Shown piece by piece: positions 14,748 through 23,278 of a stretch of 64,000 nt of DNA (position 1 is the first letter of the stretch; every line of letters begins with the position of its first letter). The translations under genes and the position numbers were made by a program. The notes below the pieces were generated by a model. It was not told the DNA's origin. It made no database searches and saw only the letters and a list, made by a program, of their open reading frames with translations. The DNA comes from Aliihoeflea sp. 40Bstr573 (GTDB lineage Bacteria > Pseudomonadota > Alphaproteobacteria > Rhizobiales > Rhizobiaceae), in NCBI RefSeq assembly GCF_024105655.1, contig NZ_JAAAMH010000012.1, positions 1 through 64,000 of the forward strand. The letters are read 5' to 3'.

Positions 14748-16355
14748 ATGCGCATAATGGGGATGTATTTGAGACGCGCCGTATCGTTATTGTTAGGGTT
14801 GGGCTTGATGTCCCTGTCGGCGGTGCCGGCATGGGCTGACTGCGACGTCGTACCGAACGGCACGACGATCCTTGCCCCCGAAACCCGACCGGCCGGGACA
14901 ATCATCTACAATAGCGATCACAGGATGCTTCAATATTGCGATGGCTCGGGCTGGATTGCGATGCACGGGGCCGGAACGGGCAGCGGCGGTTGCAGCAGTC
15001 CCACGCGCGATGAGGGGACGATCTTCTATAATACTGACCACCGGGTATTGCAGGGATGTGCGGGCAATGCGTGGCAGGCGATGGGTCCAATGATGGTACC
15101 GCCTGCGGCTGGCCTTGTTCATCATTGGAAACTCGATGATGCCGGTGCCGGGCCATTTGTGGACGAGGTGGGAGGCGTTGACTGTGTGGTATCCGGCGGA
15201 CCGGCTGCCTCAGTTCCAGGCCGCGACGGCACCGCCATCCATTCGGCAGGGAATAATGACGTGGAATGCGGTGTGCTGCCTGCCGCCGAAGGCGTCGCCC
15301 GCGTGACGGTCGCGGGTTGGATCAAGAAGGACAGTGCCGGGAGCACCGTCTATCTTGGGAATCACGGTGACAATACAGACGGTTTTCATATTTCGCCCAA
15401 CGGCGACGGCGAGGTTTATTTCGCGGTCGCGGCACCGGGCGGCTCGCCTCCCGGCTGGTGGGAGGCGGCAGGCTATTCACTCGATGATGCCCAGTGGCAT
15501 CACTACGTACTGGTCTTTGATGGCACTCAAAGTTCCAATGAGATGCGCCTGAAAGGCTATGTCGATGGCCAGCAAGTGGACTTGGACTTTGTTGGCACCA
15601 TTCCTTCCTCTACACCGGACGGGAACCAAACGTGGTACCTGTTGAGGTCGGTCTTCGCCGACTACACGGTCGATGATGTTCGTGTATATGACAGGCCGCT
15701 TGGCAGCGCGGAAGTCGAAAGGCTTTACTTGACCACCGGGGGTAATTCCGGCGAAGGCTGCACCGCACCGCAAGGAAACGAGGGCGCGCTTTTCTACAAT
15801 ACGCGATGCGGCGTCATGCAATATTGCGACGGGGCAAGCTGGATCGGGATCGGCAAAGCGCTGGATGGCCCGACTTGCTGCCCGAATGTCGGCGATCAAT
15901 GTAGCGACGGCACCTATTATGCCGGGGCCATCGGCGGCACGGATGTTTATGTCAGCGCCGCCGCGCATGAAACCACCACGACATGGAACAACGGCACGGC
16001 GAACTACACCTCGACCGGCTTCACCAGCACCACGGACGGGCCGGGCAATACGGCGGGGCTGGTGGCGCTGGCCGATGCCGGCGCGCCGTACGAGGCGGCG
16101 ATGTATTGCGACGGGCTGTCGGCTCATGGTTACGATGACTGGTATTTGCCGGCGATAGCCGAGCTCGACCTGATTTGGAATGCAGGTAATCCCACAGGCA
16201 ACGTTGCCGAGCAATCTGGCTATAATTATTGGTCTTCATCAGAGTCCAACGCACAAAATGCGATGATGTTCGGCTTTAGCAATGGCGTGGCTGACGATGA
16301 CTTGAAAGATGATCCCATGGAATGGGGGCGACTAATCAGGTGCGTCCGTCGTTGA
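14748..16355 (+). CDS. Secreted LamG / DUF1566 repeat protein
   Basis: This is an exported protein of about 535 residues. A signal peptide (RAVSLLLGLGLMSLSAVPAWA) is followed by three copies of a G-T/A-I/L-x-Y-N-T/S-x-x-x-x-x-x-Q-Y/G-C-x-G motif (near residues 50, 95 and 350). A LamG/concanavalin-like jelly roll (WKLDDAGAGPFVDEVG to DDVRVYDRPLGSAEV) and a C-terminal DUF1566 domain (YDDWYLPAIAELDLI, then YWSSSES) complete it. Such modules occur in bacterial surface and tip-fibre proteins. ATG codons at 14748, 14757 and 14763 are all possible starts. It is the only obvious surface protein in the island. Confidence 0.75.
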   Translation: MRIMGMYLRRAVSLLLGLGLMSLSAVPAWADCDVVPNGTTILAPETRPAGTIIYNSDHRMLQYCDGSGWIAMHGAGTGSGGCSSPTRDEGTIFYNTDHRVLQGCAGNAWQAMGPMMVPPAAGLVHHWKLDDAGAGPFVDEVGGVDCVVSGGPAASVPGRDGTAIHSAGNNDVECGVLPAAEGVARVTVAGWIKKDSAGSTVYLGNHGDNTDGFHISPNGDGEVYFAVAAPGGSPPGWWEAAGYSLDDAQWHHYVLVFDGTQSSNEMRLKGYVDGQQVDLDFVGTIPSSTPDGNQTWYLLRSVFADYTVDDVRVYDRPLGSAEVERLYLTTGGNSGEGCTAPQGNEGALFYNTRCGVMQYCDGASWIGIGKALDGPTCCPNVGDQCSDGTYYAGAIGGTDVYVSAAAHETTTTWNNGTANYTSTGFTSTTDGPGNTAGLVALADAGAPYEAAMYCDGLSAHGYDDWYLPAIAELDLIWNAGNPTGNVAEQSGYNYWSSSESNAQNAMMFGFSNGVADDDLKDDPMEWGRLIRCVRR

Positions 16356-16357
16356 GG

Positions 16358-16375
16358 TGGCGCGCCGGAGGATGG
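16358..16375 (+). repeat. Short third copy of the att-like motif
   Basis: TGGCGCGCCGGAG followed by GATG matches the start of the repeat at 6098 with two bases missing. It lies directly after the stop of the LamG/DUF1566 gene. The match is short and may be chance. Confidence 0.3.
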
Positions 16376-16378
16376 CGG

Positions 16379-16744
16379 TTAGAACAGCGCAAGCTGCGCA
16401 TCCGCCGGGTCTTCGATGCCGTAGACGAGGCGCGCCATGGCAACGGTGGTGCGCCCTACGAAGGTCGGCATCATCGTGACATGGTTGTGGGTTTTCCACG
16501 ATATCCAGATTTTCAGGCCCGCGCCCTGATAGGTGAGGGAGAGGCGGTCCGGGCCGCCGGAGCCGCCGAATATGCCCAGTTCGAAGGAGAGTGCCTCGGC
16601 CAGTTCGGCGTCGGTCATGCCGCGCGCGGCGCGTTCGGCCCATCGTTGTTCGGCGCGGGCGAAGCCGCCGGTGGCGCGGATGAAACCTTCGCGCTTGTCG
16701 GCTTCGGTGAGGGGGCGGTCGGCCTGACCGGCTGTCGTGTCCAT
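16379..16744 (-). CDS. Hypothetical protein, 121 aa
   Basis: A soluble protein with a helical N-terminal half (GFARAEQRWAERAARGMTDA) and a beta-rich C-terminal half (LSLTYQGAGLKIWISWKTHN). No family recognised, though short proteins of this kind are common in alphaproteobacterial plasmids and islands. The ATG at 16742-16744 is preferred because GGAGG lies just upstream; the frame continues to an ATG at 16759. Followed downstream on the same strand by nothing before the LamG gene end. Confidence 0.55.
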   Translation of the reverse strand: MDTTAGQADRPLTEADKREGFIRATGGFARAEQRWAERAARGMTDAELAEALSFELGIFGGSGGPDRLSLTYQGAGLKIWISWKTHNHVTMMPTFVGRTTVAMARLVYGIEDPADAQLALF

Positions 16745-16793
16745 GGCGTGATCCTCCATCTGGATGTCCGTTTGCGGGGAAGTGAGGGGGCGC

Positions 16794-17000
16794 TTACGCG
16801 CCCGCCTCCTGCTTGGGTTTCGGTTCGCGGAGGACGATGCGGCCAGTGAAGGCGACGGGAACCATTTCCAGTTGGAGGGTGAGCCCCTTGGCGTCTTCGT
16901 GATCCCAGGCGGCGCCGATGCGGGTCCAGTTGCCGTCTTCGCCCTCGGTGACGTGGTAGGCGATCAGGTTCGGCATCTTGCGGTTCGTTTTCTCGGTCAT
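16794..17000 (-). CDS. Small hypothetical island protein, 68 aa
   Basis: The product resembles small conserved plasmid/island proteins with the pattern K-M-P-N-L-I-A-Y-H-V-T-E-G-E and I-G-A-A-W-x-H-x-D-A-K-G. The sequence around W-D-H-E-D-A-K-G looks like a compact beta fold. A good site (GAAAGGAACTG) precedes the ATG. Function unknown. Confidence 0.65.
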   Translation of the reverse strand: MTEKTNRKMPNLIAYHVTEGEDGNWTRIGAAWDHEDAKGLTLQLEMVPVAFTGRIVLREPKPKQEAGA

Positions 17001-17500
17001 TTTTCAGTTCCTTTCGTTCAAAGTTGCTTCGATGCGAAAGGCCGGGCGGGCGTCATCAGCCGCCGCCGTCAAGACCAACACGGGAGCGCAGCGAATGGAG
17101 CGGGCAGCGTCATTGACGGCAAGGCGACGGCCGCCAGAACCGAGCATCAAATGAAGCAACGGGCGAAAGGGACAGGCAAAGGATGACCGGGGAACCGCAG
17201 GAGCGGGCCGGGTTGATCTGCCGCCGTCCGGGCAGATGGGATGGACATGCGCGCGCCGCGCCAGCGGGCACGAAATTCCGGTGCGATAATAATCATTACG
17301 GAAAATAGGGGGGCGATCTTCCAGCCGGATCAATAGCTTGGCCAATCCGTGACCAAGAACCCGAAGCGTCGGAAGCGTATCTAGGCCCTGTCAGACCGTG
17401 ACCGGAGCGCCATCGCAGTGTGCTGGGCCGCACGCCGGGCCGCAGCGGGCAAACGATCGGGCTCTGGCGCCGCGAGACAGCTACGCTGACGGAGAAAGCT
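17001..17500. other. 500-base stretch with no supported gene
   Basis: Open frames exist on both strands but lack coding character and start signals. The sequence is GC-rich with a short AT-rich spot near 17288-17310 (GATAATAATCATTACGG). I see no RNA gene or repeat array. Confidence 0.4.
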
Positions 17501-17845
17501 ATGAAGGAGCGCACAATCACGCTGGAGTATGCCGCTTTCGAAGACGATCACGGCATCATTGATGGATTGGGGCTGGCGCGGGAGTTGATCGCTGATGCTC
17601 AGAAGCTGGTGCTATCCTACGCGGGCCCTGATGCACCATGTAGCGAGATATTCGAGATACTGATGTCGGATGCCTTCGCTGAGAATGTCGCTAGAGGAGT
17701 TTCGCCTCGACTAATCGCGACTAATCCAGGTGCGGCCGATCTGGCCAAACGGGAGCGCGACCATTTTCGGGATATGCAGCGTCATGTTGCAGCGCTTCTC
17801 AAGAAGGGTCGCGCGGCGAGTGCGCGTTACTGGGCTGGTCTGTGA
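17501..17845 (+). CDS. Hypothetical protein, 114 aa
   Basis: The ATG at 17501 follows ACGGAGAAAG. The product is acidic and helical (LGLARELIADAQKLVLSYAG; ERDHFRDMQRHVAALLKKGR). No family recognised. It stands alone on the plus strand, convergent with the DUF3883 end of the defence-like operon. Confidence 0.5.
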   Translation: MKERTITLEYAAFEDDHGIIDGLGLARELIADAQKLVLSYAGPDAPCSEIFEILMSDAFAENVARGVSPRLIATNPGAADLAKRERDHFRDMQRHVAALLKKGRAASARYWAGL

Positions 17846-17885
17846 CAACTCGGCGTGCGATCTATGGAGAGGCTTCACTCCGAGT

Positions 17886-18707
17886 TCAGATGCCTGTGAG
17901 ACTGACGAGCGTGTCTTGCCACCGACCGTTGCCTAGATCGTGTGGAACGTGCGGCCTGACGGCCGTGACCGGCAATTCACAAAGCTCTTCGTCAGGCATT
18001 TTCCAGATGTGGAAGACGTACTGGGTCGCGGCACTATCCGCATTTCGCCATTCGTTCCGGCTGATATGGAAGCTGTCAGCCAAAGTGCTCTTGACTTCAA
18101 TCAGGCGGCTGACAATTGCGCCATCTTGTATATCGTATGACCGGATGTCGTAGCCTAAAGAGTTGTCTTCTAAGGCGACCCACTCGGGCTCAACCGCTAG
18201 CCCCAACGATAGCAATCTTGCGCGCTCACGCTCCAACGATAGCCGTTCTGCGCTACGCGCTTGCTCCATGCGCTCCACCTCCACCAAACCTCGCGTAAGG
18301 GCGGCTAGTCGGTCCCACCACGAGACAACAGCGGCATCTGGATTCGGATCGTAAAGGCCGGCTCGCCTCAGGCATTGCAGCTCGTTCGGCGTGAGTACCG
18401 GCTTGAGACGTTCTCTGCCCGATGGCGCAAGCCTGAGCCACCAAGGCTTATGGATTTCCAGGAGCAAAAATGAAATTTCCTGTACGGATGTACGGGTCTC
18501 TCGCCAGGAGTGCTCAACACCCGCGACGGCCTTCAGATGCAATGCAGCGGGAAAATCAAGACCAGTGGAGTCGGCATCCGTCTTCAGCAAAAGCTCAACG
18601 ATGTTAGGCAGGGTCAAGTCGGGATGTCGCTCTGCTGCTCGACAAATCATATCGAGCGCAGTGTAGGCTCCGGCCGAAAAGCAGCGATCGAAGGCGATGC
18701 CGGTCAT
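17886..18707 (-). CDS. DUF3883 protein, possible PD-(D/E)xK nuclease
   Basis: The 273-residue protein is helical for its first 170 residues. A DUF3883 domain follows: N-S-L-G-Y-D-I-R-S-Y-D with D187, then L-I-E-V-K-S-T with E204 and K206, and FHISRNEW. The spacing D...E-x-K is what PD-(D/E)xK nucleases show, so this may be the cutting subunit of the operon. DUF3883 domains often sit beside helicases in restriction-like loci. Its ATG overlaps the stop of the helicase by 4 bases, which indicates coupled translation. Activity is not established. Confidence 0.75.
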   Translation of the reverse strand: MTGIAFDRCFSAGAYTALDMICRAAERHPDLTLPNIVELLLKTDADSTGLDFPAALHLKAVAGVEHSWRETRTSVQEISFLLLEIHKPWWLRLAPSGRERLKPVLTPNELQCLRRAGLYDPNPDAAVVSWWDRLAALTRGLVEVERMEQARSAERLSLERERARLLSLGLAVEPEWVALEDNSLGYDIRSYDIQDGAIVSRLIEVKSTLADSFHISRNEWRNADSAATQYVFHIWKMPDEELCELPVTAVRPHVPHDLGNGRWQDTLVSLTGI

Positions 18708-20611
18708 TCACCTTCTTCCTCGCTGTAAACTGCGCGCCCTTCTAGTTCCTCTATCAAATCGACCAGATCGTCAGGATTGATGTCATAGTCGATGGGCTCG
18801 TCCGCGTTCTCTTCGTCTAGAGCTATGCGATGCAAATCCTCGTCATCAAGAAGCTGCTGCAGCGCCCGGAGCTTTGTGCGGAGGCGCCTACTGACTGAGT
18901 GATCGACGCAGCCTAGGCCCATAGGGGCCTTAGTCTGGAAGATATGGATATTGGTCTCGGTGCCCGGCGGTAGACCCAAGCGATGGATGCGGTCAATTGA
19001 TTGAAGAAAATGGGTCGAATTATAGCTGCGATCCAGATAAATCGCATCGTGGCAAACGTGGTGCAGACTGATGCCTTCTCCCGCCGCAGCCGGGTTGGCT
19101 ATGAACACCATACATGAAGGGTCCGTCTTGAAGCGCTGGATCTTCCCTTCGCGGGTTTGAGGATCGCTGACGTCCCCAGAAGGGATCGCACCGTAAACGG
19201 TGACCGGGTTCAGCTCCGCGAGCATACGCGCCATCTGTTCAATGGTGTCAGTAAAGATGGTCCAGATCACCGTCTTGCGACCCTCAGCAGCTAACCGCCG
19301 GGCGAGTTCCTGAACATCGCACATCTTTGGTGAAGGGCCATCCTCGAGTACCTGCTGGACTATGCCGGAATGCACGCTCGGGGCATCTTCCATTATTCCA
19401 CGAAGCGCGAGGACGGGGTTAGCCGAGAGCTGGAGCAAACGCATGACGGAGCGCCGGGCTCGGACAATGTCGACACCGCTCCCCGTTCGCAACGAGCTAA
19501 GATTGCGCAAGGTCTCGTCGCGCGTAATAGCGTAAAGTGCGGCTTGCCCCCTCCCCATTTCCGACTGAATGAAATGTCGCTTGGCTGGCGGAAGTCCCAG
19601 GTCAGCCTTCGTGGTCCGCACGTAAAGATTTCCGATCACCTCCTTTGGAGGCGTCCCGCCTGCGATTCGTAACCCCAATCCGACTCCTGGCCATAGGAAA
19701 TCAAGTTGCGATTGCATGTCCGAAGGGGATTGGGGCATGGGTGTGCCACTCAAAATGTCACGCCGCTTTGGTAGGCTAGCAACGTTAAGAAGAGCAGCAC
19801 CGCGCTTAACCGCCAAACCACCCTTCATTCGATGCGATTCATCTAAGACCAGATGAACGGGATTCTGAAGCAGGTAGGAGGTTATGGTGTCCTGTACGTT
19901 GATCAACTGCTCGTAGTTGATAACAAACCGCCGTTTCCCTGACGTCAAAAGGCGCCGAATGGCATCGGCGCCTCCCGTCAGCACTGTGAACGGTTCTGTT
20001 ACCCAGTCAGGCGCGTCAGGCCCAATACACTCGCCAATAACCTCACTCCAAGCGGGAAAGGCGCTCTTCGGCCCAACCACCAAGATGTGGTCTTCTGGTT
20101 GCCGTGTTAGAAGATGCAGGGCAAATGTGACAGTTGTTTTCCCGGCTCCCGGCACAGAAAAATTTGCGCCATTAGGAAGGGACAATAGCCGCTGCAAATC
20201 GCGTATCTGAAAGTCTCTCAACGGCCGATCCCGCTTGAAGCCCAGCTCCCTCAAACGCTCTTCGATCTCGGCCGCGGATAGCTTCTGTGGCTCGGTTTTC
20301 TGGGCAGCGCGTGCTGCACGATACTGCACGAGGAACTCTTCGATACGGGTTTTCGCCTCGTCCAGCGGCCGAAATCTGAATCCCAGTCGCTTCTGCGCAG
20401 GAGCGTATTCCCGCACGAGCGCCAGAACAGACGGCCAAGGCAGGGATATAGAATCTTGCTGAAGAGCGTAGTCTTCAGTCAGCCCTAGGCTGCTCTGTCT
20501 GAGGCGGTCCCACAACGAGGTTTGAGCGGAGGCCGCATCAATCGATAGGGTGCCGCGCTGTTGATCACGGTCATACCGGATAAAAACCTCAGCTTCATTC
20601 AATCCGCGCAT
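18704..20611 (-). CDS. SNF2-type DEAD/DEAH helicase
   Basis: The 635-residue superfamily 2 ATPase has Walker A VPGAGKTT at residues 153-160, motif II DESH at 257-260 and motif III SGTPMPQ at 288-294. Motif V is in NPAAAGEGISLHHV and motif VI in QSIDRIHRLG, as in SNF2-like translocases. The first 120 residues are a non-ATPase region and the last 40 are strongly acidic (YDINPDDLVDLIEELEG). It probably tracks along DNA and delivers or activates the neighbouring nuclease. It starts 5 bases after the ParB-like gene. Confidence 0.88.
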   Translation of the reverse strand: MRGLNEAEVFIRYDRDQQRGTLSIDAASAQTSLWDRLRQSSLGLTEDYALQQDSISLPWPSVLALVREYAPAQKRLGFRFRPLDEAKTRIEEFLVQYRAARAAQKTEPQKLSAAEIEERLRELGFKRDRPLRDFQIRDLQRLLSLPNGANFSVPGAGKTTVTFALHLLTRQPEDHILVVGPKSAFPAWSEVIGECIGPDAPDWVTEPFTVLTGGADAIRRLLTSGKRRFVINYEQLINVQDTITSYLLQNPVHLVLDESHRMKGGLAVKRGAALLNVASLPKRRDILSGTPMPQSPSDMQSQLDFLWPGVGLGLRIAGGTPPKEVIGNLYVRTTKADLGLPPAKRHFIQSEMGRGQAALYAITRDETLRNLSSLRTGSGVDIVRARRSVMRLLQLSANPVLALRGIMEDAPSVHSGIVQQVLEDGPSPKMCDVQELARRLAAEGRKTVIWTIFTDTIEQMARMLAELNPVTVYGAIPSGDVSDPQTREGKIQRFKTDPSCMVFIANPAAAGEGISLHHVCHDAIYLDRSYNSTHFLQSIDRIHRLGLPPGTETNIHIFQTKAPMGLGCVDHSVSRRLRTKLRALQQLLDDEDLHRIALDEENADEPIDYDINPDDLVDLIEELEGRAVYSEEEGE

Positions 20612-20616
20612 GGACC

Positions 20617-21924
20617 TTAGCTTTTCTGGTAGGCCTGGAGGGACTCGCGAAGTTTTGTCGCTCGCTCGATCACGCTTTCGAGCTGCGGTGCAATGGAGGC
20701 GTACGTGTCGGGATCTGCCTTGCTCAAATCCACTTCCTGCAATTTTGCATTTGCCGCTTGAACAGCCGCCAGCGCTCTCCTGCCGATCTCCCCTTGTTTG
20801 TCTCGTTCAATAATGCTGTCGCAAACTGCTACGAGGGCATCGGAGACGGTATCTCGCTGCCCGGCGTCATCAAAAGCCTCAATCAAGGGTTCTAGCGTGG
20901 TTTCGCCTTCATCATCTCCAAGATCGATGTCGAGTTGATCCTCGGTCGCCTCTTCACTTTCCTGGGCGGTCAGCTCGATCCCAAGTCGATCCACCACCTG
21001 AGAAACAACTTCGTCGGTACGCCGATCGAAGCTGAAGCCATAATCATAAACACGACGGCTCAGCTTATTTCGTGAGTTACTTGAAAACAGGGACCATGCG
21101 ATCCGTCTACTCACCTCAAGGGCTTCGCCCTCCTTGTTCTCCAATGCCTTAGCAAGATCGTTGAAGAATTGCTGCCCATCCTCGACAAGCTGATACTCAC
21201 CGGGCTCCCGCAACCATTCTTTGAGGTAGAGCTCGGCTTCGGTAAGCGCGCGAGCAGCCCGCTCAACATCTTTCCGCTTCTTCTTCATCAGATCGGCAAT
21301 GTTGTCCGTCTTGCGGCCGCTCTGCATGAGCTCCTGAATCGCAAGCGACTCATTGACCCACTCGTAAGGCAACTTGGTTTCCGGCCGCATCTGCAGTCGG
21401 ACTTCAATCTCTCGCATTTCCTCTGCAGTCACGTTCTCCGGCAGTATGGCGCAATCAACGTGACTGAAATGCCGATAGCTTTGCGGATCTTCTGTGAAGA
21501 GCTCCCTGATGGCTGCTAGCCGCCGATTTCCATTGACGACCACGCCACTCGCCGAAAGAAGCAGGGGATCGCGCTGCTCTTCCGTTTTGAGCTCCTCGAT
21601 GATTGGAGAGACCGACGCCGCTCGGCCCTGTTTCGCGAAGGTGACAAGCAGGTCATGCTGCGCCTGTTGTGCAGCCTCATTCTCCAAGCCGGTGCGGAAG
21701 AATTCTGCATCCTTGCCGTGATCATGGATGAACTTCAATTGCGCCGTGCGCGTACGGTAGTTCTCCATGCGGTAGACGGGTAAACCAATTTCAAGCCGAA
21801 TGACGGGCAAGTCAGTTCTGGCATTTTGATACTCATGAAACGGATGAGTCTGCTTCGAAGCCCCCACAGCTCGCTTAATCGTCTCTTTTCGCTCCTGCAG
21901 CGCTACCGTGTTGGTTCGGTACAT
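20617..21924 (-). CDS. ParB/sulfiredoxin-fold protein
   Basis: The 435-residue protein contains a ParB-like N-terminal domain. The conserved VVVNGNRRLAAIREL at residues 128-142 matches the G-N-R-R-L-x-A motif that binds nucleotide in ParB/Srx folds. The second half is helical with an acidic segment (DQLDIDLGDDEGETTLE). Such domains act as CTP switches in ParB and as ATPase or nuclease parts in DNA modification systems such as Dnd/Ssp. In this operon it may couple DNA marking to the helicase. It is not a partition gene by context; ParA is 6 kb away. Confidence 0.72.
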   Translation of the reverse strand: MYRTNTVALQERKETIKRAVGASKQTHPFHEYQNARTDLPVIRLEIGLPVYRMENYRTRTAQLKFIHDHGKDAEFFRTGLENEAAQQAQHDLLVTFAKQGRAASVSPIIEELKTEEQRDPLLLSASGVVVNGNRRLAAIRELFTEDPQSYRHFSHVDCAILPENVTAEEMREIEVRLQMRPETKLPYEWVNESLAIQELMQSGRKTDNIADLMKKKRKDVERAARALTEAELYLKEWLREPGEYQLVEDGQQFFNDLAKALENKEGEALEVSRRIAWSLFSSNSRNKLSRRVYDYGFSFDRRTDEVVSQVVDRLGIELTAQESEEATEDQLDIDLGDDEGETTLEPLIEAFDDAGQRDTVSDALVAVCDSIIERDKQGEIGRRALAAVQAANAKLQEVDLSKADPDTYASIAPQLESVIERATKLRESLQAYQKS

Positions 21925-21938
21925 TTCCCCTCCTCTTC

Positions 21939-22400
21939 CTATTCGAACGCCACGATCATGAGCGGCACAGTGATAATTCGATCGAGTATCTTTAGCTCGT
22001 TCCAGATGCGCTCCACATTTGCAACATTGCTACCAATATTGGATGCTGCTTCTTTGGTTGGAACGGCAAGAACGGCTGCGTCAATATTCTTTCGGGCATA
22101 CATATGCTGAATTTTTAACAAGTCATAAGCGTATCGACTGATATTTCCCGTCTGTATCTGCAGAACGAGATCCGCCTTCTTCGCAAAAACTGTTAGATCG
22201 GCCTCCGGATCGACGCGCACGTCGAATGCCCACCCCTCCTTCTCCAACTCGGTCTTTACGTGCTGCCGGATATCGCTGGTGGAGCGCGGTGCCACGGCGA
22301 TTCTGGGCGCTTCAAATATGTCCGTCACCCATTCATACAGGTCGCGGTCCTTCCAGATGTCGACCCCGTGATGATGGGAATAGGTTGCAACGAATTTCAT
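21939..22400 (-). CDS. BglII/BstYI-like restriction endonuclease fold protein
   Basis: The 153-residue protein matches the pattern of BglII/BstYI-type enzymes: ADLVLQIQTGNISRYAYDLL followed by a helix and NIDAAVLAVPTKEA. In this family a Glu normally occupies the first position of the E-x-Q catalytic pair. Here the pair reads Q81-I-Q83, so cleavage may be weakened or lost. The chain is also shorter than BglII (223 aa). It overlaps the methyltransferase stop by 4 bases. It could serve as a sequence reader for the helicase complex rather than as a cutter. Confidence 0.65.
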   Translation of the reverse strand: MKFVATYSHHHGVDIWKDRDLYEWVTDIFEAPRIAVAPRSTSDIRQHVKTELEKEGWAFDVRVDPEADLTVFAKKADLVLQIQTGNISRYAYDLLKIQHMYARKNIDAAVLAVPTKEAASNIGSNVANVERIWNELKILDRIITVPLMIVAFE

Positions 22401-23278
22401 TCGCTTTCCCCGCGATCTGGTTCGTAGACCGGCTTGTTCATCGGTCGCGTCCGGAGCGTGCCGCTTCTCAGCTCGTGAATGCGCTCCCAGGCGATGTCTA
22501 CGTATGATTGGTCTAGGTCGCAGCCATAGGCGTTTCTATCGTGTTTAACTGCAGCAATTGCCGACGACCCCACACCGACGTATGGGTCGAGCACGTTGTC
22601 GCCGGGATTTGTCAGGCCGAGAACCAGCCTTTCGACAAGCCCGACCGGGAACTGGCAAGGGTGGTCGGTTTTCTCGACATGGTTCCACTTAACGTTCGGA
22701 ATCTCCCATACGTCGGAAGGATTCTTGCCAAGTGGATTGCTAGATACCTTGCCCTTGTTCGGCCCCTTAAAGTGCTTTTTGTTTGGGTATTTTGACGGGA
22801 CGCGAATGGGATCCAGATTGAAGACGTAATCGTCCGACTTCGTGAACCAGAGTATCGTCTCATGCCGTCCGGAAAAGCGGTTCTGGCAATGGAGTCCGTG
22901 TCCGAACGTCCAGACAATCCTGTTGCGCAGGAATAGTCCGTGGTTCTTAAATATGGGATAGAGCAGGATATCGAGTGGGAAAATCTCGCCGCTGTCAACG
23001 TGGTTCCCTACCTGCCAGCAAATTGATCCTCGCGGATGCAGCAGTCGCACGGCCTCCGCGATACATGCGGCCTGCTCTTCGATATAGGTCTCCCGAGACC
23101 GCTTCTTCTCGTAGGCTTTCCCGATGTTATATGGCGGCGACGTGACGATGAGCTGCATGGATTCGTCTTCCAGGCGGCGCATGTATTTCAAATTGTCCAT
23201 CTTCGCGATGTCAACATTAACGTCGCGCTGAAGCCGAGTGACTTTGGCAGTTTTTTTTACGCTAGACGATTTCGTCAT
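22397..23278 (-). CDS. Beta-class DNA methyltransferase
   Basis: The 293-residue protein has catalytic motif IV TSPPY at residues 46-50 and the SAM-binding motif I DPYVGVGSS at about 231-239. This order defines the beta class (N4-cytosine or N6-adenine). BglII-type systems use an N4-cytosine enzyme with an S/T-P-P-Y motif, so N4-cytosine is plausible. The ATG at 23276-23278 is preferred because AAGGA lies nine bases upstream; the open frame continues to 23356 but overlaps the small gene upstream. It should protect host DNA for this operon. Confidence 0.85.
   Translation of the reverse strand: MTKSSSVKKTAKVTRLQRDVNVDIAKMDNLKYMRRLEDESMQLIVTSPPYNIGKAYEKKRSRETYIEEQAACIAEAVRLLHPRGSICWQVGNHVDSGEIFPLDILLYPIFKNHGLFLRNRIVWTFGHGLHCQNRFSGRHETILWFTKSDDYVFNLDPIRVPSKYPNKKHFKGPNKGKVSSNPLGKNPSDVWEIPNVKWNHVEKTDHPCQFPVGLVERLVLGLTNPGDNVLDPYVGVGSSAIAAVKHDRNAYGCDLDQSYVDIAWERIHELRSGTLRTRPMNKPVYEPDRGESE

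Noticed and set aside
20617-21924. Plasmid partition ParB paired with the island ParA
   Set aside because: The gene is 6 kb from parA and inside the restriction-like operon; it lacks a recognisable central ParB HTH. The small protein at 27623-27979 is the likely ParA partner.
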